Origin: Eubacteriales bacterium
GTDB lineage: Bacteria; Bacillota; Clostridia; Lachnospirales; Lachnospiraceae
NCBI GenBank assembly: GCA_030536565.1
Contig: JAUNPT010000098.1
Span: forward strand, 1-8,583
DNA: 8,583 nucleotides
Reading direction: 5' to 3'
The notes under the pieces were generated by a model. That model saw nothing but the letters and a program-made list of their open reading frames with translations, was not told where the DNA came from and searched no databases. Below are positions 1 to 6,470 of this stretch, one piece after another. Made by a program: the position numbers and the translations under genes. The stretch's first letter is position 1, and every line of letters starts with the position of its first letter.

Positions 1-120
1 TCAATGATATTTCGCAATAGCAAGCAATGAACACTTGCATTGCGCAAGACGTTACATTAATTTTTGAAACATGCCTTTTTTTAGAGGACTGAGTACCGAC
101 TGCGAAAAACGAGCACAAAA

Positions 121-425
121 ATGGTTGGAAATCTGCTAATCAGTCATTGTATGGCTATGGAAGTTTTTCTATTTTCAATTTTAAAAAGGGGTTATGCAGA
201 ATCTATTGCTAACGAGTATTTGATTAAAAATGCCTCTAAGGTTGTGGCTTTAAAAAACTTGATAAAAATGTAAAAGAGCTGCCGCTTATAATTTCAATCG
301 TAATTGGTGTACTTTCAGTTCTTGTCTTGGGAACAGGAATGTGTCTGACAATGGGCGACCTGGGCAGTTATGCATATTATCATATGTATATTGCAATTGG
401 GATTACTGCTGTGACAGCCTATTAA
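121..425 (+). pseudogene. Remnant of a small two-helix membrane protein, frameshifted and shortened
   Basis: Two adjoining reading frames join into one protein-like sequence. The first opens at ATG 121 (a second ATG is at 157), reads through a GYAESIANEYLIKNASK-type segment and stops at 271-273. The second picks up at 258 with LDKNVKELPL, followed by a hydrophobic helix and the segment LGTGMCLTMG, and stops at 423-425. They connect if one A is restored in the A-run at 252-257, which gives ...VALKKLDKNVK. The layout of an amphipathic start, a 'LDKxVK' turn, a first helix with GTGMxLxMG and a second helix matches a family of about 110-residue membrane proteins common in Clostridia, sometimes labelled dihydropteridine reductase without good reason. 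That resemblance is from memory. The usual tail after the second helix is missing. A sequencing error could explain the frameshift but not the lost tail. No function is assigned. Confidence 0.6.
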
Positions 426-448
426 GTTATTATTTAGCTATGCGTTTT

Positions 449-610
449 TCAGACATTGGATAAAATATCTTTAAGAACCAATACCGCTTCATGGATTCTT
501 TTGATATCAAAATCAATCAGTTCATCTAAAGACACATTATAAAGTATTGTCATTTCAGCCTTTATTTGTGAACCTCTATAATATATGGTTGTGTTGAAAG
601 AGGGAGACAA
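449..610 (-). pseudogene. Protein-like minus-strand fragment, probable C-terminal gene remnant
   Basis: On the minus strand, 53 sense codons run from TTG (608-610) to TGA (449-451). The translation is not low-complexity. It begins LSPSFNTTIYYRG, continues QIKAEMTILYNVSLDELIDF and ends in an amphipathic helix IHEAVLVLKDILSNV. The composition looks like the end of a folded protein rather than random A/T-rich sequence. An in-frame TGA at 611-613 lies immediately upstream, inside a 10-bp tandem repeat. No ribosome binding site precedes the TTG, and the first internal ATG would leave only 34 residues. I do not recognise the family. It could be the end of a decayed gene whose front has been lost, or a very short real gene. 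It lies tail to tail with the other remnant, 23 bp away, so the whole 121-610 stretch looks like gene debris. Confidence 0.35.
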
Positions 611-631
611 TCATAAGAAATCATAAGAAAT
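609..631. repeat. Short tandem repeat, 10-bp unit, 2.3 copies
   Basis: The unit AATCATAAGA occurs at 609-618 and 619-628, and the periodicity continues to 631. The repeat is flanked by ACAAT (607-611) and ATTGT (630-634), which are inverted relative to each other. It creates the in-frame stop just upstream of the minus-strand fragment and lies about 30 bp upstream of the acetyltransferase start. It could be a replication-slippage scar. Confidence 0.7.
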
Positions 632-661
632 TGTGTTAATCTAATTGGAAAGAATGCAGTA

Positions 662-1462
662 TTGTGGTACGATAAAAAATATAGAGCCTATTGTGAAGAT
701 ATCAATGGAGGAGGCAGATTGGAAGAAAATATATATGAGGCATTCAAAAGATGTAATGAAACAATTGTCTGGTCTTGTTTACAAGGCATAATGGGGGAAT
801 TGCATACTAATTCGGTAAAGGATTCTGCTGTAGCTGTATTAGGAGATTTTGCATTTTATGCAGGAAATCCAAGTGAGGAAATGTTTCATTTTAAATCAGA
901 AAGCTGTAGTCAGGACTTTATTATTATGATTCCGCAGAATGATGAATGGGCTGAATTGATTGAAAAATGCTATGGAAATAAAGCAAGGAAGGTTACAAGG
1001 TATGCAACCAAAAAGGAACATGAAGTATTTGATATAGAGAAATTGAAGGAAGCAATAGTTAAGATACCAGATGGTTATGAGTTAAAAATGATAAAAGAGC
1101 CGCAATATCATATGTGTCAGAATAATGCATGGGCAAATGATTTGGTGTCTCAATATAAAGATTATAATACATATAAAGAACTGGGACTGGGAGTGGTTGC
1201 CTTGAAAAGTGGAGAACTGGCAGCGGGAGCGTCTTCTTATAGTACATATGACAAAGGTATTGAAATAGAAATTGATACAAAGCTGGAATATCGAAGAAGA
1301 GGGCTGGCATATGCATGCGGTGCGAAGTTGATTTTGGAATGTTTAAAGAGGGGCCTGTACCCGAGTTGGGATGCACAAAATGAATGGTCGCTGGCTTTAG
1401 CGGAAAAGCTGGGGTATCACTTTGACCACGAGTATGCCGCGTATGAGGTAATAAGAAACTGA
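662..1462 (+). CDS. GNAT-family acetyltransferase (GNAT_acetyltran type)
   Basis: This is a predicted cytoplasmic acetyl-CoA-dependent N-acetyltransferase whose acceptor is unknown. The 266 residues fit the two-part GNAT_acetyltran family (PF12746, by recall). The N-terminal half carries ETIVWSCLQGIMG (residues 33-45), GDFAFYAG (61-68) and MIPQNDEW (89-96). The C-terminal half is the GNAT fold, with LGVVAL (176-181), GASSYSTYDKGIEIEIDT (189-206), the acetyl-CoA pyrophosphate loop RRRGLA (211-216) and a near-invariant run around YPSWDAQNEWS (233-243). The start is TTG at 662, with GGAAAG at 647-652 nine bases upstream. The first in-frame ATG, at 794, would remove the conserved WSCLQG block, and an in-frame TAA at 614 limits extension. 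No strong promoter is visible upstream, only a TATAAT at 577-582 without a good -35. The next gene starts 58 bp downstream, so co-transcription is possible but not shown. Confidence 0.85.
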   Translation: MWYDKKYRAYCEDINGGGRLEENIYEAFKRCNETIVWSCLQGIMGELHTNSVKDSAVAVLGDFAFYAGNPSEEMFHFKSESCSQDFIIMIPQNDEWAELIEKCYGNKARKVTRYATKKEHEVFDIEKLKEAIVKIPDGYELKMIKEPQYHMCQNNAWANDLVSQYKDYNTYKELGLGVVALKSGELAAGASSYSTYDKGIEIEIDTKLEYRRRGLAYACGAKLILECLKRGLYPSWDAQNEWSLALAEKLGYHFDHEYAAYEVIRN

Positions 1463-1504
1463 GCATTTTAAATATTAATATGTTATGATATACATAATTT
1501 CAAT

Positions 1505-1510
1505 AAGGAG
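1505..1510 (+). promoter_or_regulatory. Ribosome binding site AAGGAG that sets the start at 1521
   Basis: AAGGAG lies 10 bases before ATG 1521. The frame is also open to an ATG at 1485, but that start has no Shine-Dalgarno sequence and would add an unlikely MIYIISIRRLTI extension. The start at 1521 is therefore preferred. Confidence 0.8.
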
Positions 1511-1520
1511 ACTAACTATT

Positions 1521-2456
1521 ATGACACAGATTAAATTAGGAAATTACAAGGGGATTGAAATCCCTAAAATTATTGTAGAAGTAAGTGAGCATGAGGTTGC
1601 TTCAGAGTTAGAAAGAGCAAGACAGATGGCAGCAGAGTGGACAGAAGTAGAAAAGGCTTCAGACGGTGATGAGGTTCTTATTGATTTTGAAGGATTTCTT
1701 GATGGTGTTCCATTTAATGGAGGAAAGGGTGAAAACTATCCACTTACTCTGGGGTCAGGTTCGTTTATACCAGGCTTTGAGGAACAGCTGATAGATGCTG
1801 TAAAAGGTGATGAGATTGAAGTTACGGTAACATTTCCAGAGGAATATCATGCAGAAGAACTGGCTGGTAGAAAATCAGTTTTTAAGGTGAAGGTTCATAA
1901 TGTAAGAAGAAAGCAGGTCCCTGATATAGGGGACGAATTTGCAGCAAAGATTTCACCATATAAGACATTAGATGAACTGAAAATGAAGATAGAGGAAACA
2001 GTCAAGGCTCAGAAGACAGCACAGAAAAAGCAGGAAGCTGTAAAAAAACAACTTTTGGCGCTATGTGAGGTTATTCTTGATAGTGAAGAATTAGAAAGGG
2101 TTGTGAATGAATTTGTAGAAAATACAAGGGCACAGCTTCAGTCATATGGAATGACTTTAGAGAATTATCTGGAAACAATTGGAAGTACGGTTGATGACAT
2201 AAAGAAAGAAAACCAGGTTAAGGCAGAGGAAATGTTAAAGGCTACTAAGATACTTGGAGAAATTGCAGGACTGGAGGGCATTCAGGCTGCAGAGACTGAG
2301 ATTAACAGGGAAATAGAGGGCTTATCAAGTCAGTATAATATACCATTAGAACAGCTTAAGGCCATGCTTTCACAGGAAGATAAAGAAAATATTGCCGCAG
2401 ATATTAAACTTGGAAAGGCATTTCAATTTGTAATTGATAATAGTATAGAAAAGTAA
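1521..2456 (+). CDS. Trigger-factor-like peptidyl-prolyl isomerase/chaperone lacking the ribosome-binding domain
   Basis: This is a predicted cytoplasmic folding factor of 311 residues. Residues 47-130 form an FKBP-type domain of the trigger factor kind, with DEVLIDFEGFLDGVPFNGG (50-68), LGSGSFIPGFEEQL (77-90), VTFPEEYHAEELAG (103-116) and FKVKVHNV (121-128). Residues 134-311 have the start of the trigger factor C-terminal chaperone domain (PDIGDEFAAKI...LDELK) and then long charged helices with many Lys, Glu and Gln residues. Full-length trigger factor is about 430 residues and starts with a ribosome-docking domain carrying a GFRxGxxP loop. Here only about 45 residues precede the FKBP domain and that loop is absent, so ribosome docking in the usual way is not expected. 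The gene is probably not the cell's main tig, which normally sits beside clpP and clpX. It is followed after 16 bp by an MFS gene and is probably co-transcribed with it. The client is unknown. Confidence 0.9.
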   Translation: MTQIKLGNYKGIEIPKIIVEVSEHEVASELERARQMAAEWTEVEKASDGDEVLIDFEGFLDGVPFNGGKGENYPLTLGSGSFIPGFEEQLIDAVKGDEIEVTVTFPEEYHAEELAGRKSVFKVKVHNVRRKQVPDIGDEFAAKISPYKTLDELKMKIEETVKAQKTAQKKQEAVKKQLLALCEVILDSEELERVVNEFVENTRAQLQSYGMTLENYLETIGSTVDDIKKENQVKAEEMLKATKILGEIAGLEGIQAAETEINREIEGLSSQYNIPLEQLKAMLSQEDKENIAADIKLGKAFQFVIDNSIEK

Positions 2457-2472
2457 TATTGGGGGAAGTTAA

Positions 2473-3642
2473 ATGAACAGTAAAGATAAAGTGACCTTGA
2501 AAAAAGTATATATTGCAATGCTGTTTGATGGACTGGCTGTGTCAAGTGCCAGTGTGGTTCTGCCATTACTCAGGGCACAATATAATCTGCAATATGATTT
2601 TACCGGGCTTTTGCTTGCATTTTTAAGTGTTGGTAATCTGGCAGCTGCTTTGTTGTGTGGTATTCTGCCTAAATTTATAGGTATGAAAAGAACAGCATTG
2701 TTGTTTATAATCGGAATGCCTGTAGGTTATGGTCTGCTTGCTGTATTTGGAATGCAGCTGATATTAATTTTGGGATTCCTGCTAATTGGCATTGCAAAAG
2801 GTGCGAGCATGAATAATGGAACTGTAATTGCTGGAAATGCCGCACCAGACAGGACAAAAAGCGTTAATATGATAAATGCAATGTTTGCATTGGGAAGTAT
2901 GCTGGCACCATTTGTTTATGCTGCGGCAATGGCGGATACTTTGCCATGGTGGACTCCAATTGCGCTGTTAGCTGGTACAGGTACAGTTCTATGGCTGTTT
3001 TTTGTGAGCATTGATTTTAATGAAAGCAGATTTGATAAAACCAGTCCAAAGTCTGAAAATGATAAAAATGTTAATAAAGAATGGGCATTTTTGAAAGAAA
3101 AACATTTCTGGCTGTCAACGGCATTGCTTTTTGGACAGCAGTGTGCAGAAATCAGTGTTACAGGCTGGCTGGTAACTTATTATAAGGACCAGGGGATTTT
3201 AAGCGGGATAATCAGTGAGTTTACCATTACAATTATCTGGCTTGCAATGCTTGCTGCAAGGCTGTTTATAGTTTTTGTGCTGCCGATTGAAAAGAGCCGC
3301 AATTCACTTACGGTCATGAGTGTATGCAGTATTATTACATATGTTTTGATGCTCTTTGCAGATAATAAGGCGGCGGCAGTTATTACGTTGTTTTTGTTTG
3401 GTGTATCTATTGCAGGTATCTATCCAACAGCTATTGCACAGGCAAGCAAGGGCCTTAGCAACGCTTCTGTCGGAGTACAGCTTCCAATTGCCGGAATAGG
3501 AGCAATTGCCATGCCATACATTACAGGCGCGGTTGCACAGCGTATAGGCATCAGGGGCGGAATGGCCTGCAGTGTAATTGCACTGATATGGATGCTTGTA
3601 TTTGCTATCCTTCTCAGGTTCGAGGAAAGGGGAGAAAAATAG
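2473..3642 (+). CDS. MFS transporter, 12 membrane segments, substrate unknown
   Basis: This is an integral membrane protein of 389 residues, the usual size for the Major Facilitator Superfamily. About twelve hydrophobic segments can be read: six between residues 10 and 180, a charged central loop at about 182-206 rich in Lys, Asp and Asn, and six between 212 and 382. The loop between helices 2 and 3 (GILPKFIGMKR, 63-73) is a weak version of the MFS A-motif: the aspartate usual there is replaced by lysine, while the basic end is kept. IAGIYPTAIAQASKG (313-327) in the C-terminal half resembles sugar or drug transporters of the fucose-permease-like branch, but that is a guess. The ATG follows a GGGGGA site (2461-2466) with 6 bases between, and the stop of the trigger-factor-like gene is only 16 bp upstream, so translation is probably coupled. 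No clear terminator follows, and a new promoter begins about 12 bp past the stop. Confidence 0.87.
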   Translation: MNSKDKVTLKKVYIAMLFDGLAVSSASVVLPLLRAQYNLQYDFTGLLLAFLSVGNLAAALLCGILPKFIGMKRTALLFIIGMPVGYGLLAVFGMQLILILGFLLIGIAKGASMNNGTVIAGNAAPDRTKSVNMINAMFALGSMLAPFVYAAAMADTLPWWTPIALLAGTGTVLWLFFVSIDFNESRFDKTSPKSENDKNVNKEWAFLKEKHFWLSTALLFGQQCAEISVTGWLVTYYKDQGILSGIISEFTITIIWLAMLAARLFIVFVLPIEKSRNSLTVMSVCSIITYVLMLFADNKAAAVITLFLFGVSIAGIYPTAIAQASKGLSNASVGVQLPIAGIGAIAMPYITGAVAQRIGIRGGMACSVIALIWMLVFAILLRFEERGEK

Positions 3643-3653
3643 AAATAAAGAAG

Positions 3654-3681
3654 TTGCTTTTCTGGATTAATATATTATAAT
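3654..3681 (+). promoter_or_regulatory. Sigma-A-type promoter for the EAL-domain gene
   Basis: TTGCTT (3654-3659) and a perfect TATAAT (3676-3681) are separated by 16 bp. This predicts a start near 3688 and a leader of about 95 nt before the EAL gene. The promoter begins 11 bp after the MFS stop codon, which argues that the cyclic-di-GMP gene is its own unit. I saw no riboswitch-like structure in the leader. Confidence 0.55.
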
Positions 3682-3783
3682 AAGAATAGATGTTTTAGTT
3701 GTGTATAAGAGAATATAAAATGTAGCTGAAAAATAGGGGTATATAGGCAGATAGCAGATTGCAGGAGTAATCGAGGTGAAGCT

Positions 3784-5793
3784 ATGGGAGAAGAAAAAAA
3801 TGTTGAAGAAGCTGGTGTAAATAGTTCGCTGTTTGCAAAAACAGGGATGATGTATTTTGAATACAATCCAGAGAAACATATGGCTGCAAGACCTCATGGT
3901 GACAATGAAAATGAAATACCAAGGGTTTTAGAAAATTTTCCGGAGAGTTATATTTCAAAATTAAAAATGGACTTGGCTCAGGCGGAAATTTTCAGAGATG
4001 CTTTTTCAAAAATGGACAGGGGAAGTTTACATGAAAGCTTTGATGTGCAGCTGGATATACAGGGAGTATTATGCAGACTAAGGTACAATTTGATTTCGGT
4101 AGCTGATGGCAGCACAAAAAAGGTTGTATGCGTTGTTTCTGATATTAGTGAGCTGTATTTGGAACAATCTATGGAAAAGATACTTTTGGGGAAGCGTTTT
4201 GACGGAATTAATGTTATTGAGGCAGATGGTAAAAGCTATCATATACGTTTCTTTAAGGAAAATCCACAAGACAACGGGAAAGTCTTTCTGGATTATGACA
4301 AGGGCAGCAGAAAGGCTGCAGAGGTTTATATTAATTCCAAAGAGAAGGAATTATTTATCAGCAGAACATCATTAGAAACAATAAAGCATAATCTTGAGGT
4401 AAGTGACAATTACACATTTACAATGACTGGAATAGACAGAAAAGGCTGTGAGCACGTATATCAGTACAGCTATTACTATCTGGACGAAGATAAGCGGCAG
4501 ATTTTGGCAACTCTTGTTGATGTAACTAAAATTATGGTGCATGATGCATTGACAGGTGAATTTAACCGTAATGGATTTATACGTTACGTCACTGATATTT
4601 TGAAAAAATCGGACAATTGGGAACAGTATGCAATATTGTTTTTTAATATAAAAAGCTTTAAGGCTATTAACGAGCTTGTCGGGCTTGATGGCGGGGAAAG
4701 AATACTTTGTAATTATATAAGAGTGCTCAGAGATTCATATTTGAAGCCAATAGCCACGTCCAGATTTGAGGCTGACCATTTTGTGCTTTTTGTTGAGCGT
4801 AGTAATCTTGATTTTAAAGAGCTTACAAATCTATGTCATCAAAGTATTCAGCATAATGGGAAAAAACTGAGTTTTTATGGGAGATGTGGAATATACTGTC
4901 TTGAGAATAATAGGCATGATGTCAGTGGAATGTGCGACAGGGCCAAGCTTGCCAAGAAATATATTACAGATGATTATGTAAAACCATATGCTGTTTACAG
5001 TCAGGCAATGAGGGAAAGCTTTATTAGGAAAAAGGAACTGTTAAGCGAATTTGAACAGGGAGTGCATAATAATGAATTTGAGGTGTATTATCAGCCTGTA
5101 TATGATGCTGAAACAGAAAAGATTGTGTCAGCAGAAGCTCTTGTAAGGTGGATTCACCCAGAGTATGGAATGATTTCCCCGGCGGAATTTATACCGACTT
5201 TTGAGGAAAACGGTTATATATCCCAGCTTGATTTGCTGGTGGAGAGCAGGGTTAAGGCATTTATACTGGACAGAATAAGAAAGCAGCGTTTAATTGTCCC
5301 AATTGCAATAAATATGTCAAGAATGGATTTTTATGATTCTTTCCTTATGGGTAAAATTCTTGAAGATATGAAGGAAATAAGCTGCCTAAGCCAATATTGC
5401 AGGCTCGAAATAACTGAATCGGCGTATTTAGCAATTATGGATAATGCTGAAAGATATATCAGCAGGTATAGAGAAGCAGGAGTAAAGATAATGCTGGATG
5501 ATTTCGGCAGCGGGTATTCGTCTTTCAGCACAATAAAGGATTTTGACTTTGATATGCTGAAGCTGGATATGGGGTTCGTGCGTAAAATTGGTGAAAGCAG
5601 GAAGGTTGAGAGTATCGTATTAAATATAATTAATATGGCGCATGATTTGGGCCTGAAAATTATTGCAGAAGGTGTTGAAACTGAAATCCAGAAAAATTTC
5701 CTGCATGTCCACAGATGTGATTTCATACAGGGCTTCTATTATTCAAAGCCGCTGCCTGAGTCAGAATTTATAGCTTTATTAGAGAACAATTAA
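3784..5793 (+). CDS. PAS-like/degenerate GGDEF/EAL protein, predicted cyclic-di-GMP phosphodiesterase
   Basis: This is a 669-residue cytoplasmic signalling protein with no membrane segment. Residues 15-125 and about 137-250 look like two PAS-type sensor segments, each ending in the short 'VVSDISEL' or 'VDVTKI' strand that leads into the next domain. The GGDEF domain (252-410) starts DALTGEFNRNGF, but its signature is EADHF (329-333) rather than GGDEF, its first metal aspartate is N288, and no RxxD inhibitory site is present, so cyclase activity is not expected. The EAL domain (418-665) is complete: EAL at 451-453, N510, LEITES at 541-546, the DDFG metal site at 572-575, K593, EGVE at 629-632 and IQGF at 648-651. 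The likely reaction is hydrolysis of cyclic di-GMP to pGpG, with the dead GGDEF acting as a regulatory, possibly GTP-sensing, domain. AGGTGA (3774-3779) precedes the ATG by 4 bases. Its end almost touches the convergent TetR gene. Confidence 0.93.
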   Translation: MGEEKNVEEAGVNSSLFAKTGMMYFEYNPEKHMAARPHGDNENEIPRVLENFPESYISKLKMDLAQAEIFRDAFSKMDRGSLHESFDVQLDIQGVLCRLRYNLISVADGSTKKVVCVVSDISELYLEQSMEKILLGKRFDGINVIEADGKSYHIRFFKENPQDNGKVFLDYDKGSRKAAEVYINSKEKELFISRTSLETIKHNLEVSDNYTFTMTGIDRKGCEHVYQYSYYYLDEDKRQILATLVDVTKIMVHDALTGEFNRNGFIRYVTDILKKSDNWEQYAILFFNIKSFKAINELVGLDGGERILCNYIRVLRDSYLKPIATSRFEADHFVLFVERSNLDFKELTNLCHQSIQHNGKKLSFYGRCGIYCLENNRHDVSGMCDRAKLAKKYITDDYVKPYAVYSQAMRESFIRKKELLSEFEQGVHNNEFEVYYQPVYDAETEKIVSAEALVRWIHPEYGMISPAEFIPTFEENGYISQLDLLVESRVKAFILDRIRKQRLIVPIAINMSRMDFYDSFLMGKILEDMKEISCLSQYCRLEITESAYLAIMDNAERYISRYREAGVKIMLDDFGSGYSSFSTIKDFDFDMLKLDMGFVRKIGESRKVESIVLNIINMAHDLGLKIIAEGVETEIQKNFLHVHRCDFIQGFYYSKPLPESEFIALLENN

Positions 5794-5795
5794 AA

Positions 5796-6326
5796 TCAGT
5801 TATGGTATAATTCATAGATAATCCGGGCAATCTTTTCAGGTGGCTCGGATTTATCATTTTCTTCCCAGCATAAAAATGTGTTTAGAAGACCTCCGGAGTA
5901 GCAGTACAGCTGATAAACTGAAAGACTGCCATTGTGTGCAAAAATCTCAATCATAAATTGATTAATAGCATCCAGCATCAGGCAGTGCATATTCTGTTGA
6001 CTGAGAGTTTTGAAGAATAATGCATATTTGTCAAAGAATTTCAGGGAAAATAAAATATGTTCCTCCTCTAATATATGTCCTCGTATAGAATCTACATTTA
6101 TCAGGGAGATATATTCTGCAATAATTTCCTGTAAATAATTAGAAAGTGCGGAATATAATGAATCGAAATAATTATAAAAGGTTTTTCTTGAGACACCAGC
6201 TCTTTTTGTAACTGCAGAAATCCTTATATCGTTAAAGCGTTCTTTCTGCATTAACTCAATTATAGCTTCTGCAATACATTTTCTTGTAAATGCTGTTCTT
6301 TTATTTTTATGAAAATAAATTGCCAA
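5796..6326 (-). CDS. TetR/AcrR-family transcriptional regulator
   Basis: This is a DNA-binding repressor-type protein of 176 residues. The N-terminal 55 residues are a clear TetR HTH domain: KRTAFTRKCIAEAIIELM (9-26), then RISAVTKRAGVSRKTFYNYF (35-54), the helix-turn-helix and recognition helix. Residues 60-176 are a helical ligand and dimer domain with aromatic and Cys-rich stretches (FLCW at 151-154), slightly shorter than the 190-220 typical of the family. The start is TTG at 6326, preceded at 8 bases by AGCAGG, and no ATG upstream is in frame before a stop at 6354-6356. It is divergent from the DegV gene across about 140 bp containing two inverted repeats. This is the usual arrangement when a TetR protein controls its neighbour and itself, so the DegV gene is its most likely target. 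The inducer is unknown; a fatty acid or acyl-CoA is suggested only by the neighbour. Its stop lies 2 bp from the EAL gene stop. Confidence 0.9.
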   Translation of the reverse strand: MAIYFHKNKRTAFTRKCIAEAIIELMQKERFNDIRISAVTKRAGVSRKTFYNYFDSLYSALSNYLQEIIAEYISLINVDSIRGHILEEEHILFSLKFFDKYALFFKTLSQQNMHCLMLDAINQFMIEIFAHNGSLSVYQLYCYSGGLLNTFLCWEENDKSEPPEKIARIIYELYHN

Positions 6327-6363
6327 ATGTAATACCTGCTTTCTGATAAGATTCTAAAAGTAC

Positions 6364-6382
6364 ACAAAAACCCTCTTTTTGT
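6364..6382. promoter_or_regulatory. Inverted repeat over the tetR transcript start, candidate operator
   Basis: ACAAAAA (6364-6370) and TTTTTGT (6376-6382) are perfect 7-bp arms around CCCTC. The predicted tetR start, near 6378 on the minus strand, falls inside the element, so binding there would block tetR transcription. The size fits a TetR-type operator. It is unlikely to be an RNA hairpin, because the transcript would begin within it. Confidence 0.4.
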
Positions 6383-6384
6383 AA

Positions 6385-6414
6385 ATTGTAACATAAGGTA
6401 GTGTGTTATACAAT
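6385..6414. promoter_or_regulatory. Face-to-face divergent promoters sharing one 30-bp inverted element
   Basis: The ends ATTGTA (6385-6390) and TACAAT (6409-6414) are perfect inverted arms. On the plus strand they give TTGTAA (6386-6391), 17 bp, then TACAAT (6409-6414). On the minus strand they give TTGTAT (6413-6408), 17 bp, then TACAAT (6390-6385). Both fit sigma-A spacing, with a -10 differing from consensus at one base. Predicted starts are near 6421 for the DegV gene and near 6378 for tetR, giving leaders of about 50 nt each. The two polymerases could not occupy the element together, and a bound repressor would silence both. Confidence 0.55.
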
Positions 6415-6460
6415 AGCACGTAGATATAAAAACTACTTATTACATAAATCAATAGAGAAT

Positions 6461-6464
6461 GGAG
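6461..6464 (+). promoter_or_regulatory. Ribosome binding site GGAG that sets the DegV start at 6471
   Basis: GGAG lies 6 bases before ATG 6471. A second in-frame ATG at 6459 overlaps this site by one base and would have no site of its own, so 6471 is preferred. It also places the conserved DSSC motif at residues 7-10, as is usual in DegV proteins. Confidence 0.75.
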
Positions 6465-6470
6465 ATTATT

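Noticed and set aside
22..54. Short inverted arms near the left edge (GCAATG/CATTGC and CTTGC/GCAAG)
   Set aside because: The stems are only 5-6 bp, overlap each other and have no T-run or neighbouring gene end. Chance is sufficient.
577..582. TATAAT as a possible promoter for the acetyltransferase gene
   Set aside because: No acceptable -35 lies 16-18 bp upstream. The nearest good hexamer, TTGTCA at 547-552, is 24 bp away, and the site falls in the protein-like minus-strand fragment.
1059..1466. A 135-codon minus-strand open frame opposite the acetyltransferase
   Set aside because: It lies entirely antisense to a well-conserved coding region, has Pro/His/Ser-rich low-quality composition and no ribosome binding site.
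1485..1520. ATG 1485 as the start of the trigger-factor-like gene
   Set aside because: It has no Shine-Dalgarno sequence, and the added residues are unlike the family. AAGGAG clearly serves ATG 1521.
3643..3783. Possible cyclic-di-GMP riboswitch in the EAL gene leader
   Set aside because: The leader is about 95 nt, A/T-rich and shows no paired helices of the known riboswitch classes.
5331..5726. A 131-codon minus-strand open frame inside the EAL domain
   Set aside because: It is antisense to conserved EAL motifs and its translation is Ser/Ile/Leu-rich shadow sequence.
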